A stretch of 57,662 nucleotides of DNA, taken from the NCBI GenBank assembly GCA_015680685.1, contig MNCI01010786.1, positions 196,892-254,553 on the forward strand. Reading direction: 5' to 3'. The stretch is from Gnetum montanum (lineage: Eukaryota; Streptophyta; Gnetopsida; Gnetales; Gnetaceae). Made by a program: the position numbers and the translations under genes. Under the pieces are notes generated by a model. That model worked only from the letters and a program-made list of their open reading frames with translations. It searched no databases and had not been told where the DNA came from. Every line of letters begins with the position of its first letter. The stretch's first letter is position 1. This document shows, piece by piece, positions 24,467 to 36,010 of this stretch.

Positions 24467-26211
24467 TGAAACACCACCAAATTTGGGCTACAATGTCTCA
24501 ACTGCAAATTTTCCTAAGTGTCTAAACAAGGCCACTTTCTACAAATTTTTCCAAGTGTTGGGACTATGCTCTCCATTGCCCCAAAGTGTAGTTAGCTTAG
24601 TAGAGAGCGTAGTCAACATAAATAGCCAATTTTATTGATTTTTCAAAGTGTCAAGCTAGTAGCAATAGATTTTTCTAAGTGCTAGGACTACACTCTCCAC
24701 TACTTGGGAGAATAGTCGAACATAGTCAACATGGATGCCTAGTTTTGTAGAAATTTTCTCATTGTTGAGACTACACTCTCCACTAAACTAGAGCATACTC
24801 AAGGGTAGATAGCATCAAGGCCCATGTTTTCATAGATTTTTTTTTCTATCTGTTGATACTATGCTCTCCATTACCCTAGAGCGTTGTCAAGCATAATCAA
24901 CTGGAAGCCAAATTTTGAAAAAAATTTCTAAGTGTTAAGACTACACTCTCCACCAAACTAGAGCATAGTCGAGCATAGTCAACTAGAAGCTAGTTTTTGC
25001 TGAAATTTTTCTAACTATTGTGACTATGTTGTTCCCCTAGTCTAGAGCATAATCAAGTGTAGTCATGCAGAATAGCCTCTAAAGGCCTCCACAACATAGC
25101 ACCAACATCCACCTCAGCTCCAACACATCTTCGATAGCAACATGCATCTTTTTTGCACCCTCTTTATCCCCAAATTATAACTACGCTCAACCCCACTCTG
25201 GATAGTGGACAGTGTAGTCCTAAAGTGTAGTCTCCAAACTTGCATTTTTTTCACTTTTCAAGTACATTACGGATCCTTTCAGCACATGCACATGTAGTTT
25301 GCAGCATAGCCACAATCTTGCAGTCTCATATAGTCCATTAGAAAATAGCAGAGCATAACACTATTTACCTTAGTGGAGAGCATAGCTAGGGTACAGCATA
25401 GTCCCAACTATCCCATTACCACGTTGAAATCAATCCACACTTCACGCAAATCCTAACCCTATAAATACCCCAACCATCTATGTTTTAGGGGTTGGCAAAT
25501 TTGAAGATCGACTGGCATTTTTTCATTTCATTAGCATTGTTACATTGGCATTTGGAATTCTTTGGATGAATGAGATCCAAAGGCACACCATCAAACTAGA
25601 GAGGAAAAGTTGTGCACCACAGCCCACTGTAGTCCACACTACAGCCCAGTAGGACACCACGACCCATGATACACCATGAAGACCAACCCTAGTAGGCACG
25701 AACACCACAGTGAGTGCTAGATGTCATGGCCTAACACCACCAATACTGTGACTACTCTCTCCACTATGCCTATTATACACTATGTGCCTTCTCAACCATT
25801 TTGGATTTAACTATGCTCAACCCCATTCTGGGTGGTGTTCCATTTCTCTCTCCTTCATTTTCTACAGTTTCTTTACATTTTTGTTATTTTCAATGTGTCG
25901 TCACATTACAACTATGCTCAGGCAGTAGTCCTCATGTGTTGGCATCCTTGTTTTCACTAAAACCCTTGACTACACTTGCTCCCTCAAGCACCATTACTAC
26001 ACTCTGATACCATCAACATCATTAACACCTCGCCACCACTTAAACACTTAGCATCATTTTGGCATTACATTAGTAAGTTCCCATTCGATTAACAAGACTA
26101 TTCAGGACACCCCATCTCTACTTCTAGCAGGCCCTTTCGTGGAGTTGGGATTAGGCTATGCATCCATTAAACCCTTGGTGATTCCATCCATTGATATTTT
26201 CAATCATTACA
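24467..26211 (+). repeat. 3' LTR of element A
   Basis: It starts TGAAACACCACCAAATTTGG and ends CAATCATTACA, immediately followed by TSD TTTAT (26212-26216). TATAAATA lies at 25460-25467. It carries the same tandem stem-loop array as the 5' LTR. A probable purine tract precedes it. Confidence 0.88.
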
Positions 26212-26216
26212 TTTAT

Positions 26217-27581
26217 GACCTTAGTAGTTTCTAAAATTGGAAAGGATTCAAAATTTTTCACAGGATGTGACTTCAAAGGAACTCAATACTCTTTGAACTC
26301 TTCTACTTGCTTGGGTGCATGAGTGTTCTTACAAACTTCTTATCATTTCATGTCAACCAATAACAAGAAGTTGAATAAAGTCTTAGCATGGTGTAGTTCC
26401 CATCCGAAAAGAAACAAAAGAGAGAAATAAAACTAAAACAAAATAAACAAAATAAAATAAAACATGATGGGAATTCAAAGGAGACCCCTTCAACAAATAA
26501 ATTAGCTACAAGCATCAATTATGGGACTAGAAAGACTTGTTACCAATGCCTAAAGGTCCCCTCTAACTAAGGCCATGTCTTACTTCTTGCTTCTCTTATC
26601 TTCTCTTTATGGAATGGTGGTTGTTATGGGAGTGCTCTTGTGTCTTGAGGAGGTGGATCAATCTTGGAGTGATGATGAAAACTCACTAAATGTAGTTGGT
26701 TTTGGTCTAGAATAAGGATGGATCTTCTCAAGTCATTTAAACATAAAATCCATAAAGGACTTCTTATGACCTCAATTTATAATTCCATTACACCTTCTCC
26801 ATCATGCATCCATGCTGCCCATAACTCACCTCACTACCAATGTCAATGTTCTTGATTTAGTATCTTTGTCTGACATACTTGAATTCTTTGGTAGAATCTT
26901 TCGAGTTTTGGTCCTTANCAACCTCTTTAATTATTTCATCATATTCTTGGCTTTTTTGGGACTCCATGGATTCCAAATTCATTCAAAGATTCCTTGTATT
27001 TTTCAAGGTATTCACATTTTAAAATTTTATTTATGAGCCCCATAAATAGGACCCCGTTGATGGAGCCCATGTGAATATGAGGCCCTGCATACATAGCCTC
27101 ATTGACATAGTTCAAAAATAGTATAAATATGCATGACCTCCCTTAGAAATTTTCACATTTTCTTATAAATGCCAAGGGAGTTTTTCAATTTTTTAGAGCC
27201 TAGAACCTTCTAGAGCCCATAACTTCCTAACCATTTATCCAAATCACTTTGTTCTTTGATCATATAGCTACCAAAGGCAAGCTCTTAGTCATGGGGGCTA
27301 CAAATATGCCATGTTTTATAGAAATGTTTTTACCATTTTTCTAACTCCCACAATGTTTTAACTAAGAAATCAACATTTAAACACCAAATTACAAAAGTTA
27401 AACCCTTCAAACAAGCTCTAGTAACTCTTATAATAAAAATTAATTAATAAAATAATAATAAAGTAATTACTCTATCATGGTCCAACTTAGCCAAGTGTAA
27501 CTAACTAATGAGATAAGGTATTCAAAAGAATTCAAAGTTACACATTATATCTACTAATCCATGGATGTGTTGTGACTATAG
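26217..27581 (+). other. Spacer of element B resumed after A, with an LTR-promoter-like fragment
   Basis: Non-coding. At about 27045-27135 it resembles the U3/TATA segment of the B LTRs: GAGGCCCTGCATAC, CCTCATTGACATAG and GTATAAATATGCATGACC (compare 30735-30785), with TATAAATA at 27122-27129. Similarity stops just after the TATA box. It may be a fragment of another LTR or an internal promoter of the following frame. A-rich runs lie at 26405-26465. One ambiguous base at 26918. Confidence 0.45.
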
Positions 27582-30435
27582 ATGGCATCGAAAGGCAAAC
27601 ACACATACGAAGGAAGATCATCTAAACCAAGGGAGAAATAGCCAACAAAGTGAATGGGCCAAGAACAAGCCCAAGAAGAACCAATTGTAGCCCATGCCAC
27701 AAGTCCTCTTACGGAAGAGGCTAAAGGGGAATCTATCCATCAAATTCCATAACCAGTAGCAAAAACTAAAGATTCCCACTAAGATGAGGCACCAACTCAG
27801 CAAGAAAACCTTAAGGTAACCTTGATAGAAGCCTACTTGAACCAAATTAGATCAAGGGAGGTCCAAGAAAGAGTGCTCTAGGAGTTAAAATTTAGCTCTT
27901 TCCTAGAGAAAGCACCTAAAGAAGTACATGATCAACTGAAGACCTCTCCCATGTGGTCAATTATCACTTCCAATGAGGAGTGGTACATGGGAGAGACATT
28001 CTTATTTTGGAATAATAGGTAGGCTAGTTCAATAGTCAAAATCAATGGTATCTCAATGTCCTACTCAATTCCAACCATTGCTGAAGCACTTGGGTTGCCA
28101 AAAACTGGGATGAATCTTACTGTGACTCTAATGCAGATAGACCCCTTGAATCAAAAAGAAATGGGTTTAACAATGTTATGGTGTCAATCACAAGGAGTAT
28201 AGTGTGCTCACACCAGCAAAAATAATTCATTACATGATTGTGACCTTTCACCTAAACCCCACAGTGAGGCCTAACAAGATCATTGCCTTTTCTACTGGTG
28301 TGTGCACTACTATGAGTGGGAGATTTCCTATCAACCTTCCACAAGTGATCTATCTAGAGATAGATAAGCAATTTAAAGAGAATGAACATGGAAGGAAGGA
28401 ACTCCCCTTTCCATGCCTCATGAGAAAACTCTATCAAAGGGGAGGAATAGTTCATTATGCAAATGATGCTATCAAATTCACTCCAATGACTAATTGGGTA
28501 GAGATGATGAAGGATAAGATGCCTACAACAACTATTCAAGAAGATGAGCAACAACCACCACCTCCACTTGTGACTCAAAAAATTATGTTGGACATCACTA
28601 AAACATCTCAATGGTTGCAAAAATACTAAAAATGGCTCTTAAGTGAATAAGAGTGATGAGCAGGCATGAGTGGTGGAGACCCATCTATGTACCAGCCAAT
28701 GATGAGTTACTTAAATGATGTGGCCTAAATACTTAGCGTGATCGAAGGAGGTGGATCCATTTTCTTAATCCAATGAACACAGTTATTTGTGAGGTTAAAT
28801 TTTAGTACCAAGAAGGGAACAGTATCTCTTGGAAAATAGTAGCCACTTCTAGAGATTTTTATGAATGTCGCGACCTTCTTGGTGTGCTTGGAGCAAGGTG
28901 AGGGGGCAACAATATTAGTGATGTAACACCAAGGGAAAGAAATAGCAGTAGAGGTGGTTGCTGATAGAATTACTGAAATCTTCAATGCACCTATAGCATC
29001 TATACTAGACGTCGCTATAATTAAAGATGTACAAATGTCCACAAGGACCATCAATAGTACATTGGGTGTAGCATGACATGAACAACTACTAGACCAACTA
29101 ATAGGAACTAGGAAACTACTTTGGGATGTTTTTGATCATTAGGATAGTATTACTACAACCCAATTAGAGCTACTAGAAGCAAGGGGCAAAAACATTATTT
29201 TAGAAGGGCAACTTGAAAGAGCTAAGGAGTTGAATGAACACTTAGCTACTAAATTTGTTGAATTAAGAGCCCAAATTGCTAACCCTACATTTCTCAACCC
29301 AACATTGATAAAATATGAAGCTCTTAAATAACTTCACACTAGGCTAAAAGGGGTTGAGGATGTGATGGAGATGGTGGTATTCTATCAATCCTTAGCAAAG
29401 GCTACCAAACATAAAATTCAGAAGGCCTTGGATTTGACATGCCAGGAGAATGTGCAACTAACCACAGAGAACCATCACTTGTGAAACGTTAATGAGCATA
29501 AACAATAGTAGATTGAATTTATCTACCATCCAAAGCAAACACAAAGCTAAAGAGATTGATAGCTGAGAAAAAAAACCTCTTCATGGAGGAGGTTTATGCC
29601 CTTCACCAAAATACTACAATCGAGGTAGCTACCTAAAAATCAGAGGCTCTCAAATTTGAGAAAGTCAAGGATCACTACAAAGACTAGGTCAACCTATAGA
29701 AAGAAGTAAATGAAAATATATTCAATTGGAAAAGGAAAAGGTGGATGATACCCTCCAGAAACTTCAACAAGGATGTGAATTATTGTAGCCCATCATTGAT
29801 GGGATTGATCAATACAATAAACTAGAAATTTACCTAAAGGAGTTGCAAATAAAAAAATAATGGAATACATGGAGCTCACTAATCTCTGATACATGAATCT
29901 AGCTATGTTGACTACTGAATCATCATGGTCAAAACTAGAGAAGTAAGTGGCTAGCTCACACTTGTTGTATGAGGTTGAGTTCAAGCATCACAAAGACACC
30001 AAGCAAAAGCTTACAATGGCAAATGTTGAACTTGAGGTTCTCAAGAATAAATACACCAATTAGAGATATGTCATCAAGAACCTAGTCAAAAGAATGAATG
30101 ACTACCAAGAGCTGAAAAATGTAGTCAAGACATTTGATGTCGAATGCAAATAATTCACCACCTACTTTGTTAATGTTAAGGAGTTGTTTCCAGTAATGTC
30201 CTATCTATGGGATATTCCCATTCCAACCCACATTGGCAATGCCATGTGGACTATGAATGATACCCAAAGCAAGAAGGAGAAGATGAAGACATTACTAGAA
30301 GCTTTTTTTCTTAGCCACTACACGTGCTCAAAGCTAGCAAAGGTCCTTCAAGACCTCAGGAGCCTCCACCACTTAGGACTGTTTGATCTTCTCAACTGCC
30401 TTCATGCCATTAAAGGATGTACTATCCAGTTTTGA
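27582..30435 (+). pseudogene. Long coiled-coil reading frame in the envelope position of element B
   Basis: Decayed plus-strand frame of about 950 codons from ATG 27582 (MASKGKHTYEG) to TGA 30433-30435, with stops and at least one frame change. N-terminal globular part: WSIITSNEEWYMGETFLFW (about 27957) and IPTIAEALGLPKTGMN (about 28070). A clean stretch at 28204-28629 includes LPFPCLMRKLYQRGGIV and ends in a Pro-rich linker. From about 29150 to 30140 it is Glu/Lys/Leu-rich and reads as a long coiled coil (GQLERAKELNEHLATKFVEL). A clean C-terminus at 30184-30435 has LAKVLQDLRSLHHLGLFDLL. The N-terminal part resembles the plant transposon-associated domain seen in envelope-position frames (Transposase_32-like), an inference from motif style. 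Function is unknown. Confidence 0.6.
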
Positions 30436-30625
30436 GTTACCATGTCATGGTGTTCAATTTTGTGTCATGAACATCATTACTTTTTTTGTAATGTTGTTGA
30501 TTTTTATACTTGGGCACTCATTTTTATTAAGCCATTTTGTTATGTTAAGAGTTAGTCAATAACCCCATACCTTTTCAATATTGTAAAGGAACTAAAGGAT
30601 GAGTTTTCATTCAATTATGGGGATA
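30436..30625 (+). other. 3' untranslated stretch and polypurine tract of element B
   Basis: T-rich non-coding DNA ending TCAATTATGGGGATA (30611-30625) directly before the LTR-initial TGATGAATC. The ATGGGGA core is a plausible plus-strand primer and marks the next segment as a 3' LTR. Confidence 0.6.
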
Positions 30626-31530
30626 TGATGAATCATTGTTGTGTCATGTCAATGAGCCCCCATCAACATGGCCCCATCTACATGATGTTGCCCCATCGAT
30701 GGGACCATCTCAACATAACATCTGCTACATCTATGGGGCCTCGTTAATGTAGCTTCACAATAAAGTCTATAAATATGCACTCACTAGTCATGTTTATGGG
30801 GAGTTGAGTCATAGTTGTAGTAAAGCTCTTGTAGCTTTGTCATTTGATAGTTAGAATATTTTTCTAAGTGCCTATAGCAAGAGTTAGAAAGTGTACAAAT
30901 CTTCATTCAAGCACTATTGTACTTGAACACACCAGTGTGAATGACAATAAAGATGAGCCATTTAATTAAACCTGTAGCACTTAGAATAGATTAATGATTT
31001 ATTTATGCAGTTACTATTTTCATTAATTATGCAATTAATTAAGCTAAATTAGGCTTCAAGTGATTGCTTAGTTAATTACTCAAAATATATTAAACACATA
31101 AGTATGATCACTTCAAGCGTAAACATGTATTCACCTGGTAATCCCAACAATGTTATTACTTGGTTTACCTAGTAGCATAAGCACTTGGTAACCCTAGTAG
31201 TGGATACATGGGTTTAGGACATGTACAAAAAGTGGGACTAGATGCTTATGTTAAGACCAGTTAGAGATTAGTTAACTAGTTAAATTAAATTAGTTATTAA
31301 ATTACTTTATTTCTCTATTTTAAACACCAGGACATAAAACATAAAATAATACAAGTTAAATGCCTTGATTACACTTAACCATACCTTTGTACATAACAAG
31401 TGTAATTGGAAAGACAACGAATGACTATTAGGATAAATTTTACTTCCTAGAAGACTAGTGTACTAGAAGCCATAGAGTTCACAAAATTTGACCATATCAC
31501 ACATAAACACTTCATGATTCATATGGTTGA
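30626..31530 (+). repeat. 3' LTR of element B (copy B4), end-truncated
   Basis: 905 bases aligning with 9003-9963, with TATAAATA at 30768-30775. It lacks a roughly 40-base piece of the U3 repeats present in B1 and its own last 35-45 bases: similarity stops after TTCATATGGTTGA, and repeat F copy 2 follows directly. No TSD can be read. Confidence 0.82.
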
Positions 31531-31534
31531 TTTG

Positions 31535-31720
31535 TATGGAGAATTAAAGAATCATGTAATATTTACTACTAATGGCTTACTGGTTTAGAGACAGGTGACT
31601 TAATCTTCAAGAATCATAATTTCCTTCAAGCTTTACATTTTTAAATAGTCTTTAATATCAATTGAAAGGATTGGATTAGTTAATTTGTAACTTTGTAAAT
31701 AGATAAGGGGCACCTCTTCA
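31535..31720 (+). repeat. Repeat F, copy 2
   Basis: It matches 8813-9002. It is joined to the truncated end of LTR B4 on the left and continues on the right into about 270 bases that lead to a Sirevirus purine tract and 3' LTR. This places repeat F inside Sirevirus internal sequence. Confidence 0.6.
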
Positions 31721-31988
31721 TGAAAATTAGTGCTAAGAGATGTGTACTCTTTAACTAATATTCTTTCTTAGTTAAAATGATTTTTTCTCTATGGGACTAT
31801 CATATGATGTTAGTTATGCATATTATATGATGTTGTTCTTTTATGATATATCTTTAAGAGACAGGTTTATATGCATCATCAATTTTGATCATATCCAAGA
31901 AAGAGGAGAAGTAGTTTATGTATTGTGATATTGTGCTAAAGACTAATCCATTTTCTTATGTTTTGGACATTACCAAAAGGCGAAAGAT
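31721..31988 (+). other. 3' end of a Sirevirus internal region with polypurine tract
   Basis: No gene. The end reads CATTACCAAAAGGCGAAAGAT (31968-31988), a purine-rich primer tract directly before the LTR. The minus-strand Sirevirus copy has almost the same context (54206-54226 reversed), including a shared GACTAATCCATTTTCTTA-like run just upstream. Confidence 0.6.
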
Positions 31989-33223
31989 TGTTGAACTTTT
32001 TGTATGTCAAAACATTAAGGAAAATGGAGTACAAGGATGTTTGTGTCTTTATTGTCTTTATGGGAGTAAGAGCAAAGGACTCGGGTACTCACAAGCAAAT
32101 TCAGGATTGCAAGGACTCAATGGGGCATGAGCAAATATAAAGAATTCAAGAAAAAATGTGTTTTTTTAGAGGATGATTCCTAGATGTTTTAGCATGTTTC
32201 AAAGTGTTTATGGCTCATTTTGATGAGTTTATGAGGTTATAAGGTCTATGGGGACTTTTTTGGAGGCATCCAAAGGCTCCCAGCATTAAAACAAGTAGTT
32301 TCATTTTTGGCCCCTACAAAAGAGACACCTTTCCTATTCCAAAGACGTCTCTGCAGTAGGTAGCATAGAAGAAGATGTCTCTAAAAAATAGGAGACATCT
32401 TTCATCAGACAAATACATCTTTCATCAAACAAAGACATCTTCTCAGAATGATGGCCAATTACAGAAATATGTCTTTTATGAGAAAAAGACATCTTCCCAA
32501 AATGGAGGCCAAATACAGAAAGACATCTCAATCATGAAGGAGACATCTTCCGTGAACGTTAGCTAGTTGTTGTTCAAGTTCCAAGATGAATTTAGAAACA
32601 TAGTGGCTATAAAAAGATTTCATTCTCATTGGGAAAAGTACAAGCATTTGTACTATCATTATGTAATCATAAATCAATCATTGTATGTTCCTCATTTTGC
32701 AATCATTTGTTTATTGTAATTGGTTAATGTGAGCTATGCCTCAAAGTGCAAGGATCAACAAACTTAGTTGCATACTTTCCTTGTGATTATAATTCCCTGG
32801 TTTGCCTACAAGGTTAATGTGATTCTTAATGGAAGGCATCTTGCTTGAGATTGTCAAGATCCTATAGTATTGAGTATTGATGTAGCACCACAACACTCTA
32901 GAGAAAAGCTTAAGTTGTAAAGGTAGTGGAATCCTTGAAACCACATTCTAATCTTGGCAAGACCTTGTGGGGTTGAGTGGATTTGTAGCATCAAATCACT
33001 CTAGAGTGAATATTAGAGCTTGTAAAGGATGTGGTATCCTTCAAACCACATTTTGGGAGGAACAAAGTCCAGAGGTGTGCTTGAGAACTACCCTTTGAGT
33101 GTGGACTACCCAAGTTGAAAAACCATGTTAAATCTGGTGTGTGTGCTTTTTCTTAATGATTTTAATTTGGGGAACTTATTCTTCACCCCCCCCCCTTCCC
33201 CTTTCTATGTTCAAAGGTCCTTA
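31989..33223 (+). repeat. Sirevirus-type Copia 3' LTR, copy C2
   Basis: 1,235 bases from TGTTGAACTTTTTG to GGTCCTTA, aligning with C1 (4751-5992). Preceded by a purine tract and not followed by a primer site, so it is a 3' LTR. It carries the AGACATCTT-type array at about 32325-32555 and a C-run at 33185-33196. Sirevirus pol is missing between repeat F and this LTR, so the parent element has a large deletion. Confidence 0.8.
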
Positions 33224-33607
33224 GTTAGGCATGTTAGCACATGCACCTTGGTTTAATCACATTGATTAGACTCAACCATTGGTCATAAGAACCTTCAATG
33301 TCACAACCTTTTCTTACTAGTGATCAAGAATTCTTTCAATATTCTGAAGCTTACACCCTAAGATGTGGACCCACCACCTACCTATAATTCTAGTAGTTGT
33401 AGATTTAACAACTCATGGTATGAGTCCCAACTCCTCATTGAATTTAAGCCTAGTTTATCAGTGATGGATAGAGGAAAATTAGGTGGATGAATTCTATGGT
33501 GTTAACATTCTATTAATCAAGGCTCAACTTTGGACCCATTTAACATCATGCATTATCATTATATCTATAACTCACCCTTTCACTATTAGCTTATCAAGCG
33601 AGCATTC
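33224..33607. other. Flanking DNA between two LTRs, nothing recognised
   Basis: No repeat match inside the window and no domain. Its right edge carries the TSD ATAAA of the solo LTR that follows. Confidence 0.5.
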
Positions 33608-33612
33608 ATAAA
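33608..33612. other. TSD of solo LTR B5, left copy
   Basis: ATAAA, matched by ATAAA at 45097-45101 immediately after the LTR end. The pair is only visible once element D (34538-45076) is removed. Confidence 0.75.
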
Positions 33613-34537
33613 TTATGGCATCAAAGTGTCATGTTGATAGGCCCCTATTGATGTGGCCTCATAAATGCATCCCCATCGACATTTTGTTGCCCCATCGATG
33701 GGGTCACATCGACGTAGCATTTACTACGTCTACGGGACCTTGTCAACATAGCCCTATAATAAAAACTATAAATACAAGCTCACAATCATGTTTATGAAGA
33801 GTGGAGTCATAATTGTAGTAGAACTCTTATAGTTTTATCATTTGAGAGTCAGAATATTTCTCTGAGTGCCTACAGTAAGAGTCAAAAAAAAGTACAGATC
33901 TTTATTCGAGCACTGTTGTACTTGAAACATACTAGTGTGTATGGCAATAAAGATGAACATTTTGATCAAACCTTGTAGCACTTAGAATAGATTAATGATT
34001 TATTTATTCATTTATGTTTTCATTAAATATGCAATTAATTACACTCAATTATACTTTAAGTGATTAGTTAATTAATTAATATAATTAGATTAAGCACATA
34101 AGTATGACCGCTTCAAGCATAAACACATATTCACTTGTTAATCCTAGTAGTGTTATTGCTTAGTTTGCCTACTAGCATAGCACTTGGTAACCCAACAGTG
34201 GATACATGGGCTTAGGATGTGTAACAAAAGTGGGACTGGATGCTTATGTTAGGACTAGTTAGAGATTAGTCAAGTAGTTAAATAAGATTACTTATTAAAT
34301 CACTTCATCTCTCTCTTTAAGTACTAAGAAACATAAAACATAACAGAATAAAGATCATATGCTTTTATTACACTTAACCATACCTTTGTACATAATAAGT
34401 GTAATTGGGAAGACAACAAATGACCATTAGAGTAAGGTTCACTTCCTAGAAAACTAGTGTACCAGAAAACATAAAGTCCATGGAATTTAACCAGATCACA
34501 CATGAACACTTCATGATTTGTATGGTTTAGGAGTACC

Positions 34538-36010
34538 TGTTGGTGCCCATTTGGGACGTGACCTTCAACAAGTGCCTCTAACAAGGTTTAGGTGCTCACT
34601 GGTCTCTAGCAACACCAAGGCCTAGATACCTTCAAATAGACTCAGTAGTTAAATGTGAGTATGTGTTTACTAATATAAATGTTGAAATAATTGGGTTGTG
34701 TATAAAAATATAATCAGCTATCATAAAAGAGATTCAACCAAATTTGTAAAATATTGTGAGTTGTTGGAGATTCTTATTTTGTTCATCCACTTAGTCCATA
34801 TGTTTTTTATAATACCTACTTGTAACAAATAAAATTTTGCAAAAACCATTTGAGCACAACTCTACCAATCTACTCATAATTTCCCCCATAGAGAGAAAGT
34901 TTTACAAGAAAAATAGAAATAGAGCAAGATTTAATGGAAAGAGAAAGAAAAGAAAGCAGATTTGTATAAAAATCTCAAATATTTAAGCAAGATAAATTGA
35001 TATGAGGAAACACTTCATAATAAAAGTTATCCCTAATTCAATATTTATAAGTTGTTCAAACTTTCTAGGCTCAAATAAGTAATTTCTTAAAAACAATCCC
35101 ACTATATTACCAAAAATTGTTGGGTAAACTACCACATATGATTCTCTATTCTGGCTAGATAATAGTTGTCAATGATTGCATACAATAGATCTTTCAAATA
35201 TTTCACAATTTCTGATTGAAATACCAAGGGTATATACTTTAAAAATCAAAAAGCTATTTCAGTCCTATCAAAATACCAAAGATTTTTTGAACCCGCTAGA
35301 CTATTGAATTGCTCAATTGGCTTGTTTATAGTATAGGCTCTCTTATAGAAATCCTAATAGTAGCCTTAAACATTGCATAATAATAGACTTCTCTATTAAA
35401 TTGCTCTTAAGGCTTTCCAACATGAGCTCTTCTATGGAAAATCTTAATAGGAGTCTACTATCATGCAACAAAGAACTATAAAAGAAATCTAAAAATCCCA
35501 AATTTAAATGCCAAGTATGATACTACCTAAACCAGTAGCTAAAACAAAATATGGAATAATGAACTCACAGGATTAAAACATAGCAACTGAAATGATGTCT
35601 TTAGCAAGCCATCTCACAAGAAATCTTCAAATTTATTTTTTCCAAAAAGCTTCCCCCCTCCCTTTTTGATTCTACCTTTGAATCCTTTTTATAGTGCTTC
35701 AAGGTAGTTACATTCATCATAACAAGTTAAGGTGGGTTAAAAATATCTAAGGCATTTACTCGTAACTTCTTAGGAAGTTATAACTTCTATAACAAGTTAT
35801 GAGAAAATTAAGCCAAAATTGGCATGTATCTCCTTGGTGATGGAAAAAAATAAAATAAACTACAAATATCTTGAGGTGTTTGTTAAACCAAGAGAGGAAG
35901 TTACCACTTCCCTAAATGGAATAATAGCCAAATGTCTTGTACTTGAATAAATCTCCCATAAATTTCTCTCCTCCATTTTGTTTTTTTTTTCTAAATGATA
36001 CTTTCCCCTT
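34538..36010 (-). repeat. 3' LTR of element D (right limit approximate)
   Basis: It starts on the plus strand with TGTTGGTGCCCATTTGGGAC. The segment 34538-35569 aligns with 43821-44859. On the minus strand TATAAAAAGG at plus positions 35684-35693 is a convincing promoter, so U3 must extend right of it; several pyrimidine tracts (about 35957-35972 and 36001-36010) are candidate purine primer sites. I place the limit near 36010 without proof. The CT-rich run at 35649-35667 lies near the expected transcription start. Confidence 0.65.
35684..35693 (-). promoter_or_regulatory. TATA box of the element D LTR
   Basis: TATAAAAAGG on the minus strand, about 25-30 bases upstream of a GA-rich stretch, in the right orientation for element D. 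The other LTR copy (43821-44859) lacks this region entirely. Confidence 0.6.

Larger units (their letters stand above)
16677..26211 (+). mobile_element. Element A: LTR retrotransposon with gag and protease only
   Basis: A structurally complete 9,535-base element: LTRs of 1,738 and 1,745 bases, primer site, gag, protease, long 3' region and perfect 5-base TSDs. I find no RT, RNase H or integrase anywhere between protease (ending about 22212) and the 3' LTR (24467), so it is probably non-autonomous and mobilised in trans. The gag and PR wording (PQLTKYNGEGDP, HHMFGHSMDFF, LILGRPWLA) fits the Tat side of Ty3/Gypsy. In the first 95 aligned LTR bases I count 12 mismatches by eye, 11 of them transitions, so the insertion is old. 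It sits between integrase and the envelope-position frame of element B. Confidence 0.85.
9003..31530 (+). mobile_element. Athila-like Ty3/Gypsy retrotransposon B, interrupted by element A
   Basis: A plus-strand element of about 13 kb once nested element A (16677-26211) is removed. Order: 5' LTR, tRNA-Asp-type primer site, gag, protease, RT, RNase H, integrase, spacer, long envelope-position reading frame, purine tract, 3' LTR. The two LTRs align closely over most of their length; the 3' LTR lacks about its last 35-45 bases, so the right TSD is lost. The Athila assignment rests on the primer site, the linker before RT and RT/RNase H wording typical of that clade. Treating the 27582-30435 frame as part of this element is inference from orientation, the purine tract and the matching LTRs. 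All frames are broken. Confidence 0.7.

Noticed and set aside
33185-33200. C-rich run as a G-quadruplex or telomere-like element
   Set aside because: It is the pyrimidine tract near the end of the Sirevirus LTR, also present at 5939-5970, without telomeric periodicity.
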